From Peptococcaceae bacterium (GTDB taxonomy: Bacteria; Bacillota; Peptococcia; Peptococcales; Peptococcaceae), in assembly GCA_030524315.1 (NCBI GenBank), contig JAUNGU010000003.1, positions 1 to 57,036 on the forward strand: DNA of 57,036 nt, given 5' to 3'. The position numbers were made by a program, and so were the translations under genes. The first letter of the stretch is position 1; each line of letters starts with the position of its first letter. Below the pieces are notes generated by a model. It saw only the letters and a list, made by a program, of their open reading frames with translations. It made no database searches and had not been told where the DNA came from. This document shows positions 43,668 through 52,900 of this stretch, in pieces.

Positions 43668-44192
43668 TTAGCGATGGGCGTGCTGCAGGCCGGTCATGCG
43701 AGGCGCGGCGTTTAGCACTGGCGAGAGGATGACGGCGATGACCAAGCCGCCAACGCCCTGGATGATGTTGGCAGGGATGCTGGCTGCAGCGCCGAGACCA
43801 TAGAAGAAAAATTCGAAGACGAAGTAGCCACCGGCGACGAGGACAATGTCGATGACGCCGCCGCAGACAACGCCGAGGAGCTGGCCCTTTGGCTTGTCTG
43901 CAAGGCGCTTGTAAGCCAAGGCCGTGAGGCAGGCGATGAGGCCCTTGATGACGAAGGTCGCCGGTACATAGAGGAAGTAGCCGCCGAGCAGGTCCGAGAG
44001 GCAGGAGCCGAGGCCGGCGGCGATGAAGCCATAGACAGGCCCGAGCATGATGCCCGAGAGAATGACCAGTGCATCCCCGGGATGGATGTAGCCACCGGTG
44101 CCTGGCGTTGGGATACGGATGGCCATCGTGGCCACACAGGTGAGGGCGGCAAAGAGGGCCGTCATGACGATGAGTCGCGTTTTGTTATTCAT
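43668..44192 (-). CDS. ECF transporter S component (substrate-binding membrane subunit)
   Basis: A 174-residue membrane protein with about six hydrophobic segments. IRIPTPGTGGYIHPGDALVIL and MLGPVYGF...GSCLSDLLGGYFLYVPATFVIKG match the S-component group that delivers vitamins or related small molecules to the shared EcfAA'T module, which is not in this window. The vitamin cannot be told safely from sequence. AAAGGAATG precedes the ATG. The leader (44193-44305) holds a terminator-like hairpin, pointing to an attenuator or riboswitch. Confidence 0.88.
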   Translation of the reverse strand: MNNKTRLIVMTALFAALTCVATMAIRIPTPGTGGYIHPGDALVILSGIMLGPVYGFIAAGLGSCLSDLLGGYFLYVPATFVIKGLIACLTALAYKRLADKPKGQLLGVVCGGVIDIVLVAGGYFVFEFFFYGLGAAASIPANIIQGVGGLVIAVILSPVLNAAPRMTGLQHAHR

Positions 44193-44226
44193 ATAAAAAT
44201 CATTCCTTTCCTTTTCTGGAATTCAT

Positions 44227-44262
44227 CATAAAACAAAACTGGTTCTATGAAAAGAACCAGTT
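44227..44262 (-). promoter_or_regulatory. Terminator-like hairpin in the leader of the ECF S-component gene
   Basis: AACTGGTTCT (44262-44253 on minus) pairs exactly with AGAACCAGTT (44246-44237), followed by TTGTTTTA. It lies upstream of the coding region, not after a gene. Nearby CTTTCCTT can also pair with the AAGGAAAGG ribosome-site region, giving a possible switch. No known riboswitch class recognised. Confidence 0.5.
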
Positions 44263-44305
44263 AAGGAAAGAATCACCTATCCAGAATGTGCGAGTGACAG
44301 ACAGC

Positions 44306-44345
44306 GACAAAAAAATATCGCCACCTGTACGCGGTGGCGATATTT
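44306..44345 (-). terminator. Terminator of the trpXYZ operon
   Basis: On the minus strand AAATATCGCCACC (44345-44333) pairs exactly with GGTGGCGATATTT (44325-44313), followed by T residues. Confidence 0.88.
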
Positions 44346-44346
44346 G

Positions 44347-45138
44347 CTATCGGGTGAGGAGCATGCGGTCGGCGAGCATGATGTTTGCATTTTTGTAATG
44401 CTGCATAATGTCTTCTTGGGTCATGCCCTCGCGCTCTTTGCCGGCAATGTCGAGAATGATTTTGCCGCTGTCCATCATGATGGTGCGGTTGCCGACGTGG
44501 AGGGCGCTCTCGAGATTGTGGGTGATCATGAGCGTCGTCAGCTTGTTTTCGCGGACGATGTCGTTGGTCAGCCGCATGACCGTCTCGGCGCTGACCGGGT
44601 CCAGCGCCGCTGTGTGCTCGTCAAGGAGCAGCACATCCGGCACGACGATGGTCGTCATGAGCAGCGCCAGCGCCTGTCGCTGACCGCCCGAGAGGGTGCC
44701 GACCTTGACGGTCATGCGATCCTCCAGGCCCATGCCGAAGCTTGAGAGACGCTCGCGGAAGAGGTCGCGGTTTTTCTTGTTGAGGGGAAAGTGGAAGGGC
44801 CCGATGCGGCCAGAGGTGTAGGCCAAGGCGAGGTTTTCCTCGATGGTCATATTCGCCGCTGTGCCGCGCAGTGGATCCTGAAAGAGTCGGCCGATGACGC
44901 GGGAGCGCTTGTGGCCCGGCAGGTAGGTGATGTCCTTGTCGCCGAGCTTGATGTGGCCGCGGTCGAGGAAGAAATCGCCGCAGATGGCGTTGAACATCGT
45001 CGATTTACCGGCGCCGTTTGAGCCGACGACGGTGATGAAGTCGCCATCGTTGACCTTGAGGTTCAGGCCGTCGAGGGCCTTGTGAGAATGGGCCGTGCCC
45101 TTGGAAAAGGTTTTTGTGAGATTAGAAAGTGTCAGCAT
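44347..45138 (-). CDS. trpZ: Tryptophan-type ABC importer, ATP-binding subunit
   Basis: A 263-residue ATPase: Walker A VGSNGAGKST, signature TLSGGQRQAL, Walker B VLLLDEHTAALDP and switch LMITHN. The signature and the tail ITHNLESALHVGNRTIMM...GMTQEDIMQHY are of the group that pairs with PF04392-type binding proteins. ATG 45138 is chosen behind AAAAGGAGAA; this overlaps the permease gene by 17 bp. The name rests on operon structure and the Trp-type T-box leader. Confidence 0.85.
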   Translation of the reverse strand: MLTLSNLTKTFSKGTAHSHKALDGLNLKVNDGDFITVVGSNGAGKSTMFNAICGDFFLDRGHIKLGDKDITYLPGHKRSRVIGRLFQDPLRGTAANMTIEENLALAYTSGRIGPFHFPLNKKNRDLFRERLSSFGMGLEDRMTVKVGTLSGGQRQALALLMTTIVVPDVLLLDEHTAALDPVSAETVMRLTNDIVRENKLTTLMITHNLESALHVGNRTIMMDSGKIILDIAGKEREGMTQEDIMQHYKNANIMLADRMLLTR

Positions 45139-46033
45139 GGCTTTGATTCTCCTTTTTTGCGCGCTGCATGTCATAGAGCTGCTTGATCGTTGGGATCGCC
45201 AGGGCGATGGTGACGATCACTGCAGAGAGCAGACGGAAGGCCGCCGTTGGGAAAATGTTGGTCTGGTAGGCCAGCGCGATCAAGAGACGATAGATGATCG
45301 AGCCGAGTACCGCCGCAAAGAGCCCGCGGAGAATGCTCTTTTGCCCGAGGAAGGCCTCGCCGATGATCACCGACGCCAAGCCGACAACGAGCATGCCGAC
45401 GCCGCTGGAAATATCCGCAAATTGCTGATACTGGGCGAGGATGCCGCCGGAAAGGGCGATGACGCCGTTGCTGATGGCCAGCGCCAACAGCTTGGTGGTG
45501 TTGATATTGATCGAGGAGGCGCGCACCATGTGCTCGTTGTCGCCGGTGGCGCGAATCGACAGACCGATGCGCGTCTTGAAGAAAAGGTAGAAGAGCACAA
45601 TGAAGGCTGCCACGAGAATCAGATTGACGAGGGTCTTGGCCGTGTTCATGCTGCCGCCAAAAATTGGCGCAGCCAGCTGAAAAATCGTCTCCTTGCCGAT
45701 GAGGGTCAGGTTGGCCTTGCTGCCCATGGCAAGCAAATTGACCGAATAGAGGCCGCTCATTGTGAGAATCCCGGCGAGAATGGCCGGAATGCGCAGGTAG
45801 ACGTTCAGCGCGCCAGTGACCCAACCGGCCACGAGCCCTGCGAGAATCGCGAACACAATCCCCAAGAGCGGATGCCCCGCCTCGGTGGCTACCGCAGAAA
45901 TAACCAAACCGAAGGTAAAGCTACCTTCGGCGGTTAAGTCTGGAATGTTCATGATTCTAAACGAGATGTAGATACCAATGGCCAAAAAGCCGTAGATCAG
46001 CCCCAGCTGGAGGCTACCAATGAAGAGTGTCAT
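45122..46033 (-). CDS. trpY: Tryptophan-type ABC importer, permease subunit
   Basis: A 303-residue membrane protein with eight or more hydrophobic segments, related to branched-chain-amino-acid-type permeases (PF02653). Recognisable stretches are SFRIMNIPDLTAEGSFTFG near the N-terminus and RATGDNEHMVRASSIN in the cytoplasmic loop that meets the ATPase. AAAGGAGATG precedes the ATG. It lies between the lipoprotein and ATPase genes. Confidence 0.88.
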   Translation of the reverse strand: MTLFIGSLQLGLIYGFLAIGIYISFRIMNIPDLTAEGSFTFGLVISAVATEAGHPLLGIVFAILAGLVAGWVTGALNVYLRIPAILAGILTMSGLYSVNLLAMGSKANLTLIGKETIFQLAAPIFGGSMNTAKTLVNLILVAAFIVLFYLFFKTRIGLSIRATGDNEHMVRASSININTTKLLALAISNGVIALSGGILAQYQQFADISSGVGMLVVGLASVIIGEAFLGQKSILRGLFAAVLGSIIYRLLIALAYQTNIFPTAAFRLLSAVIVTIALAIPTIKQLYDMQRAKKENQSHADTF

Positions 46034-46072
46034 AACAACGCTGCATCTCCTTTGAAATCATTTGGATCGATA

Positions 46073-47110
46073 TTACTTGTCGCTGGTGGTTTCCTTGACG
46101 AAGGTCGCGCCATCGGTGGTGCCTTCTGGGAAGGTGATGCCGATGTCATTGATGAGGTCTTCGTTGAGGACAACGTCGCTGGATGGGAAGACAACGGCAG
46201 GAATGTCGGTGACCTTTTTGCCTTCGAGGTATTCGATGATCATGTCAGCAGTCTTGGCGCCGATGGCCTTGTCAGACATGGCGACGGTGGCCATGGCACC
46301 AGTTTCAACGGTGGCCGCGCTGCAGGAATAGGTTGGTTTTTTGAATTCGCGGGTGATGTCAGCGATCAGTGGCATGGCGCTTTGAACCATGGCAGAGTTT
46401 GGAATGAAGACGGCGTCAACCTTTGGGACGAGGTTTTGCGCAGCCTGCTGCACTTCAGAAGAGTTGGTGACAACGGCTTCTTCATATTTGAGGCCCTTTT
46501 CGTCCATGACCTTCTTGGCGGCTTCAACAGTGGAGACGGCATTGTCTTCGCTGGTGTTGTAGATGATGCCGAAGGTCTTGACGTCTGGCGTCAGCTTCTG
46601 GGCGAGGTCGATAATGTCCTCAACAGGAATGGCGTTGGACGTGCCGGTGGCATTCTTGTCTGGCTTGTCCATATCGGAGATGACGCCAGCGGCGACAGGG
46701 TCGCTCACAGAGGTGAAGAACACAGGAATGTCACTGCCTGCAGAGACGCAAGCCTGGGTGGCAGGGGTGGCAATTGGTGCAAGCACGTCCACACCCTCGG
46801 TGACGAGATTCTGCACGATGGTGTTGAGGTTGGATGCATCGCCCTGGGCGTTTTGGTATTCGATCTTCACCTTGTCTTCGCCGTAGCCCTTGGCCTTGAG
46901 CTCTTCGGTCAGGCCCTCACGCATGTCGTCAAAGGCAGGATTGTCCATGGACTGGACGATGGCGACGGTTTTTACATCGCCACTGTCGGCTGCGGCGCTA
47001 GAAGCCGCGCTGCCAGAATCAGAGGATGCACCGCCACAGCCGGCAAAGGTGGCCAGCATGGTCGCAGCAAGGACAGAAGCAACGAGTTTTTTAATGGTTT
47101 TGTTTTTCAT
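46073..47110 (-). CDS. trpX: Tryptophan-type ABC importer, substrate-binding lipoprotein
   Basis: A 345-residue exported lipoprotein: signal sequence with lipobox LATFAGC (lipidated C25), a serine/alanine-rich linker, then a PF04392 (ABC_sub_bind) domain (VAIVQSMDNPAFDDMREGL...VDVLAPIATPATQA...IPVFFTSVSDPVAAGVI). The start is ATG 47110 with GAGGGAAATCCC before it; the frame runs on upstream only through the leader. First gene of the operon, under a T-box whose specifier reads best as UGG, which indicates tryptophan as ligand. Confidence 0.9.
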   Translation of the reverse strand: MKNKTIKKLVASVLAATMLATFAGCGGASSDSGSAASSAAADSGDVKTVAIVQSMDNPAFDDMREGLTEELKAKGYGEDKVKIEYQNAQGDASNLNTIVQNLVTEGVDVLAPIATPATQACVSAGSDIPVFFTSVSDPVAAGVISDMDKPDKNATGTSNAIPVEDIIDLAQKLTPDVKTFGIIYNTSEDNAVSTVEAAKKVMDEKGLKYEEAVVTNSSEVQQAAQNLVPKVDAVFIPNSAMVQSAMPLIADITREFKKPTYSCSAATVETGAMATVAMSDKAIGAKTADMIIEYLEGKKVTDIPAVVFPSSDVVLNEDLINDIGITFPEGTTDGATFVKETTSDK

Positions 47111-47171
47111 GGGATTTCCCTCCAAAAATATTTTTTGTTGGAATGCCAGAAGGTGGGGGATTCGCGGCAAT

Positions 47172-47433
47172 AAAAAAACACCCATCCTTTTACCTAAAAG
47201 GACAGATGCACAATCTGCGGTACCACCTTTATTGGCTCAAAAGAGCCCACCTCATGCAGGATGCCAACACATCCCTCACCCTTAACGCGGGTGTGACGTC
47301 AGCTGCTACTCGATGTCTTTCACAGTGCCCTCCGTGGCCCATTGTACCGGCGCGTGTTCATCAGGCTTCCACCGTCCCCGACTCGCTATCCAACCGTATG
47401 CTGGTTTTACTTCCACATCTTTGGTTTAAGCTT
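47172..47433 (-). promoter_or_regulatory. T-box riboswitch, probably tryptophan-specific
   Basis: On the minus strand the T-box core AGGTGGTACCGC occupies 47228-47217. It is followed by the terminator (arms 47208-47196 and 47191-47179, then seven T), with which AAAGG of the antiterminator competes for CCTTTT. Upstream are a stem III hairpin (GGCTC-TTTT-GAGCC), the CACCCGCGTTAAGGGTG element, and the distal stem I element GGTGGAAGCC. In stem I, GTGGAAGTA on the 5' side and CAA-TGG-G-CCAC on the 3' side form the specifier loop; TGG at 47341-47339 reads UGG (Trp). The specifier is a manual fold; the T-box itself is clear. Confidence 0.88.
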
Positions 47434-47462
47434 ATTCTAGAAAAAATGACAGCCCTTGTCAA
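47434..47462 (-). promoter_or_regulatory. Promoter of the trpXYZ T-box leader
   Basis: On the minus strand perfect TTGACA (47462-47457), 17-bp spacer, TAGAAT (47439-47434). Confidence 0.85.
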
Positions 47463-47646
47463 GGACTTTTGCAAAGATTTTTCGCTGGGCGCTTGCGGGC
47501 GAAAAATGTGGCGTGTCGGAAAATTTCTGGCTGGCGACTCACTGGCGAAAAATTCCTGACAGCTGAAAAGTTTTCGCCAGTGACGGTGAGCGAAAAATTC
47601 GCCGCTGCGGGATCGCTTTCAGCGCTGAGCGCAGGCAAAAAAATAA
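47463..47646. repeat. Intergenic region with repeated GCGAAAAATT units and a 13-bp inverted repeat
   Basis: Contains TCACTGGCGAAAA (47539-47551) and its exact reverse complement (47571-47583), and several copies of a GGCGAAAAAT/GAAAATTTC unit at about 47510, 47520, 47545 and 47590. No convincing gene on either strand. Similar units appear in other intergenic regions of the window. Confidence 0.45.
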
Positions 47647-47666
47647 GGCACCTCGCGCGAGGTGCC
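47647..47666 (-). terminator. Terminator of the NifX-like gene (20-bp palindrome)
   Basis: GGCACCTCGC and its reverse complement form a perfect 20-bp palindrome. On the minus strand it is followed by TTATTTTTTT. Confidence 0.8.
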
Positions 47667-47672
47667 GTCGTT

Positions 47673-48026
47673 TTAGTGGTGGTCGCAATCGTGATGATCG
47701 CAGGCGATTTGGTTGTCGACGAGGTTTCCGGCGAGGTAGGCTGCGAGGACGTCGTCGATGGGGCCACTGCAGCCGCGGATGACCTGGATGCCGTTGGCGG
47801 AGAGGACGTTTTTGGCGCCTTCGCCCATGTTGCCGGCAAGCAGCAGGCGCACGCCCATGCGCGCCATGGTTGGGGCGATGTCGGATTTGCAGCCGCAGCC
47901 CTGTGGCGAGGCGAGATCCTCGGTGGCAGTGACTTGTCCGTTTTCTACAGTGGCAATGGTGTAATGGTCGCAGTGGCCGAAATGGTCGTCGATGCGTCCG
48001 TCTCTGGTTGGTAATGCAATTTTCAT
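47673..48026 (-). CDS. NifX/NifB-type dinitrogenase iron-molybdenum cofactor family protein
   Basis: A 117-residue protein of the NifX-like family (PF02579): MKIALPTRDGRIDDHFGHCDHY, then AGNMGEGAKNVL and VIRGCSGPIDDVLAAYLAG. The tail CDHHDCDHH is rich in cysteine and histidine and could bind metal. Family members bind iron-sulfur or FeMo precursors, but many occur in non-fixing anaerobes with unknown roles; no nif genes are present here. ATG 48026 follows GAGAGGGAC; the frame is open further upstream without support. Confidence 0.88.
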   Translation of the reverse strand: MKIALPTRDGRIDDHFGHCDHYTIATVENGQVTATEDLASPQGCGCKSDIAPTMARMGVRLLLAGNMGEGAKNVLSANGIQVIRGCSGPIDDVLAAYLAGNLVDNQIACDHHDCDHH

Positions 48027-48155
48027 AAATAGTCCCTCTCTAAAAAAATTTCCCGGGAGAATCCGGCGCCCGGTCGCCGTCACGCGATCGCCGCGCGAAA
48101 ATTCTTTCTCTATTATACATCCAAAACACCTAAATTGTACAGGGGTTTATCCTGC

Positions 48156-48184
48156 TTGCGCGTCTCTGGGCAGTCGTGTAAAAT
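48156..48184 (+). promoter_or_regulatory. Promoter of the rnc-smc-ftsY operon
   Basis: TTGCGC (48156-48161), 17-bp spacer, TAAAAT (48179-48184), about 40 bp before rnc. Confidence 0.65.
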
Positions 48185-48224
48185 AAATAACAGTATATAA
48201 GATAGAAAGGACGGCGACTGACGG

Positions 48225-48944
48225 ATGACTGGCGAGCGAATCGCGGCCCTGCGCGCGTTACTAAAAAAATTGGAAATGGAGCAGGTGGATGTGAAGCTGT
48301 TGAATCAGGCGTTCATCCACCCTTCTTATGCGATGGAGCACCATCTGGACGGCGACAACCAGCGCCTGGAATTTTTGGGCGATGCGGTGGTCGACCTCTT
48401 GATGGGGGAATACCTCTACAAAATGTACGACAGTGCCGATGAAGGCAAGCTCACAAAAATGCGCGCGAGCCTTGTGTGCGAGGAGGCGCTGGCGGGCGCT
48501 GCCGAAAAGCTGGGGCTGAGCGCCCTCCTGCTCCTCGGCCACGGCGAGGCCCAATGCGGCGGCGCGACGCGTCCGTCGAATCTCGCCGATGCCTGGGAGG
48601 CGATGTGTGGCGCAATTTATCTCTCGGCAGGCCTCGACGGGCTCAAGCCTGTGCTCGTGCGCTATTTGGATGAGAGCATCCAACGCGTACAGAGTGGCTA
48701 TTACGGCGATTACAAGACGCGGCTCCAGGAAGTCGTGCAGCGCACGCCGAATCGCCAGATTGAGTATCAGCTCTTGGAGGAAAACGGTCCCGCCCACGAT
48801 CCGAATTTCAAGGTCGCCGTCCTCGTTGACGGACGTACCCTCGGCACCGCCTGGGGCAAATCGAAAAAAGCCGCCCAGCGCGAGGCCGCCATGCAGGCCC
48901 TCGTGGCCTTGGGAGAGCTCTCACCGGTGGATTCCTTAGAATGA
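48225..48944 (+). CDS. rnc: Ribonuclease III
   Basis: Cuts double-stranded RNA, including rRNA precursors. The 239-residue protein has the signature NQRLEFLGDAVVDL, the second acidic site DAWEAMCGAIYL (D-x2-E) and a C-terminal dsRNA-binding domain (KTRLQEVVQRTPN...GTAWGKSKKAAQREAAMQAL). AAGGACGG lies upstream of the ATG. It overlaps the next gene by four bases. The rnc / radical SAM / smc / ftsY order is typical of clostridia-like Bacillota. Confidence 0.95.
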   Translation: MTGERIAALRALLKKLEMEQVDVKLLNQAFIHPSYAMEHHLDGDNQRLEFLGDAVVDLLMGEYLYKMYDSADEGKLTKMRASLVCEEALAGAAEKLGLSALLLLGHGEAQCGGATRPSNLADAWEAMCGAIYLSAGLDGLKPVLVRYLDESIQRVQSGYYGDYKTRLQEVVQRTPNRQIEYQLLEENGPAHDPNFKVAVLVDGRTLGTAWGKSKKAAQREAAMQALVALGELSPVDSLE

Positions 48945-49930
48945 AGCAGGTGATTGTGCCGATTTTTGTGCCTCACATGGGCTGCCCCCACGATTGCGTC
49001 TTTTGCAATCAATACCACATCACCGGCAGCTGGCAGGCGCCGGATTTGGCGGCGATTGACGAGATGGTTGCCGAGTGGACCGCCTCAAGCGGCGAGACGC
49101 CGTCACTGGCCTTTTACGGCGGGAGCTTTACGGCCATCGACCTAGATGTGCAGCTGCCGCTTTTGGCAGCTGCGGCGGCCCTCAAAGCGGCCGGGAAGAT
49201 TGCTGCGATTCGCCTCTCGACGCGACCGGATGCGCTGGATGCAGAGGTGCTCGCGCGCCTGGCCAATTATGGCGTGGACACCATCGAAATCGGCGTGCAA
49301 TCTTTGAACGATGACGTGCTTTGCGCCAGTGGCCGCGGGCACACGGCGCAGGATGCCGTGGCGGCGATTCGCCGCGTCAAGGCGGCGGGCTTTGCATGCG
49401 GCGTCCAGCTCATGCTGGCGCTGCCTGCAGATACGCCTGCGCGGAGTCTGGCGACGGCGGCGCAGGTCGTTGACTTGGCGCCGGATTTTGTGCGCCTCTA
49501 TCCCACGGCGGTGATTCGCGACACGGCCCTGGCAGATCTCTATGCCAGTGGCCGCTACGTGCCCTGGGCGATGGATGCGGTGCTAGACACGGCCGCGGAG
49601 ATGGCGATGGCTTTTGCAGCCGCTGAGATTCCCGTGATTCGCATCGGCCTCCAGGCCGAGGATCAGCTGACGCAAGGGGACGTCATCGCCGGTGCCTATC
49701 ATCCGGCGATGGGCGAGCTCGTCAAAGCGCGCATCTACCGCAAGCGCATGGCGATAATGCTTGGCGCGGGTGCGTCGGGCCCAGTCACCTTTGCGGTGGC
49801 ACCGCGTCGCCTCTCCCAGGCGCTGGGCCATCATCGGGAGAATGTGGATTATTTATCGGCGCTGGCAGGGGTGCCAGTGAAAATAATGGGCGATGAGACC
49901 CTCGCAGACAATGAGATTGAGAGAAGGTGA
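48941..49930 (+). CDS. Elp3-like radical SAM protein
   Basis: A 329-residue radical SAM protein. PHMGCPHDCVFCNQYHITG holds the C-x3-C-x2-C motif, followed by AFYGGSFTAID and DTIEIGVQSLNDDVL, which are typical of the Elp3/HemN-like subgroup. There is no acetyltransferase domain, so it is not full Elp3. The family is regularly found between rnc and smc; the substrate is unknown, RNA modification being a guess. Its ATG overlaps the rnc stop (ATGA). Confidence 0.88.
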   Translation: MKQVIVPIFVPHMGCPHDCVFCNQYHITGSWQAPDLAAIDEMVAEWTASSGETPSLAFYGGSFTAIDLDVQLPLLAAAAALKAAGKIAAIRLSTRPDALDAEVLARLANYGVDTIEIGVQSLNDDVLCASGRGHTAQDAVAAIRRVKAAGFACGVQLMLALPADTPARSLATAAQVVDLAPDFVRLYPTAVIRDTALADLYASGRYVPWAMDAVLDTAAEMAMAFAAAEIPVIRIGLQAEDQLTQGDVIAGAYHPAMGELVKARIYRKRMAIMLGAGASGPVTFAVAPRRLSQALGHHRENVDYLSALAGVPVKIMGDETLADNEIERR

Positions 49931-49933
49931 CAC

Positions 49934-52900
49934 ATGTTTTTAAAATCACTGGAAATACAGGGCTTCAAATCCTTTGCGGATAAGGTGGTCTTTGATTTTT
50001 CATCTGGGGTGACGGCGATTGTCGGCCCCAACGGCAGCGGCAAGAGCAACGTCGTCGACGCCATTCGCTGGGTCCTCGGTGAGCAGAGCGCGCGCACCCT
50101 GCGCGGTGCGAAAATGGAGGACGTCATCTTTTCGGGGAGCGTCGACCGCAAGCCGGTGGGCATGGCGCGGGTGACGATGCGGCTGGATAACAGCCAGCGC
50201 CTCTTTGCCTTGGACAGCGACGAGGTCGAGGTGACGCGTACCCTCTACCGCTCGGGCGAGAGCAATTACATGCTCAACAAGAGCAACTGCCGCCTCAAGG
50301 ACATTCAGGAGCTCTTCATGGACACGGGGCTCGGCAAGGACGGCTTCAGCGTCATCGGCCAGGGCAAAATCGAGGAGATTCTCACGCTGCACGCCGAGGA
50401 GCGCCGCGGTCTCATTGAGGAAGCGGCAGGCATCAGCAAGTACAAGTATCGCAAGCGCGAGGCTGAGCGCAAGCTGGCTTCGACCCAGGATGATATGACG
50501 CGATTGGACGATATTCTCTTTGAGCAGGAAAAGCGCATCCAGCCCCTGTCGATTCAGGCAGAAAAGGTGCGACAGTATCGCGCCCTCAAGGGTGAGGAGG
50601 ATGCGCTGCATCTGGCCCATCTCACACGGGGCTATCTCGCCGAGAAGGAGGGGCTGGATGCCTTGCGCATCCAGGCCGACGCCGATCGCCAAGCGGCCGA
50701 CGCCGCCCAGGCAGAACTTGCGGCGCTAGAGAGGACGCTGGAGGAAGGGCGTGCAGCCCTGAGTGCTCAGCGTCAGGCCTTTGAAGAGGCGCAGGCGGCC
50801 TACACTGCCACCTTGCGCGAGTCCCAGGAGGCGCAAAATGCGCGGGATCTTCTCGAGGAGCGTCAGCGTCACAATCGCCAGCGCCTCGATGCCTTGGCAG
50901 AAAGCAGCGCCAGCCAAAGGGAAAAACGTGCCGCCCAGGAGGCTGAGGCAAGCGCACTGGAGGCGCAGCTTGTCGAGCTCAAGGCAAAAACGGCCCAGGC
51001 CCACGGTGCCGTCCAGGACACTGAGACGGCGCTGCACACGCTTGAAGCGCGCATCGCCGCGCACAAGTCGACCATTGATGAGAAGCAGGCCGAGCAGTTT
51101 GAGGCCCTCTCCCAGCAATCGGCGGCCAACAACGACATCACCCGTCTGACCCAGAGCATGAGCGGCGACGAAGCGCGCCAAGCGCGGTTGCACAGCCGCC
51201 TCGACGGTCTCATGGCGCAGCAAGCGGCGTTGGATGCCGAGCTGAAGGAGGCCGAGCAGCGCCACGAGGCGCTGGCCGAGGACGCCGCCGCCCTCATAGG
51301 TGAGGGCCAAGCCCTGGGCGCGCAGATTGATGCAGAGCAGAAAGCCCTACGCGAGGCCCAGGCGCGCCAGCAATCTGTCAATCAGGCACAGATGCAGGCG
51401 GAGAGCCGTTTGCAGACCCTGGAGGAATTTGAGGCCTCAGGCGAAGGCTACTACCAGGGCGTGCAGGCCGTCCTCCGCGCCAAAAAGGAGGGCCACCTCG
51501 ACGGCCTCGAAGGCTCGATTTTGCAGCTGTTGGAGATTCCGACGGATTACCTGGCCGCCATTGAAAATGCCCTCGGCGGCGCCGCGCAAAACATTGTCGC
51601 CGCAAGCGACCGCGACGCCCAGACGGCCATCGCCTGGCTCAAGCGCGAAAAGCGCGGCCGTGTCACCTTCATGCCGCTGAACCTCGTCAAGGGCAAGCGT
51701 CAGCAGGTGAATTTTGACGACGCGGCGGTCATTGGCCTGGCGCTGGATCTCGTGAAATACGACGCCAAGTATGAGCCGGTGATGGCGCAGCTTTTGGGCC
51801 GCGTCTGGGTGCTCAAGGATTTGGCGAGCGCCACGCGCCTGGCCAAGCGCACCGGCTCGAAATATCGCTTTGTCACCCTGGATGGGGATATTCTCTCGCC
51901 GGGGGGCAGTATGACCGGCGGCCACGCCAAAAAGCAGAGCTCCATTGTCTATCGCAAGCATGAGATGGGTATGCTCCGGGAGCGTATTGAGCGACTTCGC
52001 GCCGATGGTGACAAGCTCGCCGGAGATGTGGCTGGGCACCAGGCCGCTCTCGACACCCTCGAATCGACACAGGCAGAAAAGCGCGAGGCCTACAGCGCCC
52101 TCCAGCTTCAGATGAAGGAATGCAAGGTCGTTCTCGAGCAGCTTGGCGCTCAGGATAAGCGCCTCGGACGAGAGCTCGAATTGGAGCGCTTGAACCACGA
52201 AGAATTGAGCGCTCAGCGTGAGGATATGAGCGCGCAGCTCGAGCAGGCGCAGGCCGCAGCTGCCGCCATTGCCGAAGGGCTCGTGGCCATTGAGGACGCC
52301 CTCCAATCGGCGCGTACGGCCCTCTCGGATGAAGAGGGTGAGCGCGAGACGCTCCACAAAGAGCTGCAAACCCTGCTTGTGGATAAGGCCACCGCCGATG
52401 AGCAGGAGCAAGCGGTGCGTCAGCAGCTGAAATCGTGTCGCAGTGACATTGAGCAATTGACCCGCGATAGCCAGGCGGCCGAGGCGCAGCGCCGTCAGTT
52501 CGAGGACGAGGCAGACGCGCTCGCAAAGGCTCTCGACGAGAAGAATGCCGCCATTGGGGCGCTGGCAGAGGCCTTTTCTACAAGCGAAGCGCAGCTGGCC
52601 GCCCTCAAGGAGGAGATTGCGAGCGCTGAGCGCGCGCGTAGCGCGCAGGAGACAGCGCTCGCAAAGGGCCGCCAGCAAAACGACGCTCTCTGGCGTGCGG
52701 CAAATGGGAGCGCTCTTAAATTAGAGCGCGCCGAGGACAAACAGGCGCGACTGGTCGAGCAGCTCCTGGCAGATTTTGATTACACACCGGCGCAGGCCAT
52801 CGAAGCCACCGACTTCGAGCTGGATTTGACGAATGCAGCCACGCGGCTCAAAACCCTGCGCACGAAAATTGCCCAACTGGGCGAAATTAACTTCACGGCG

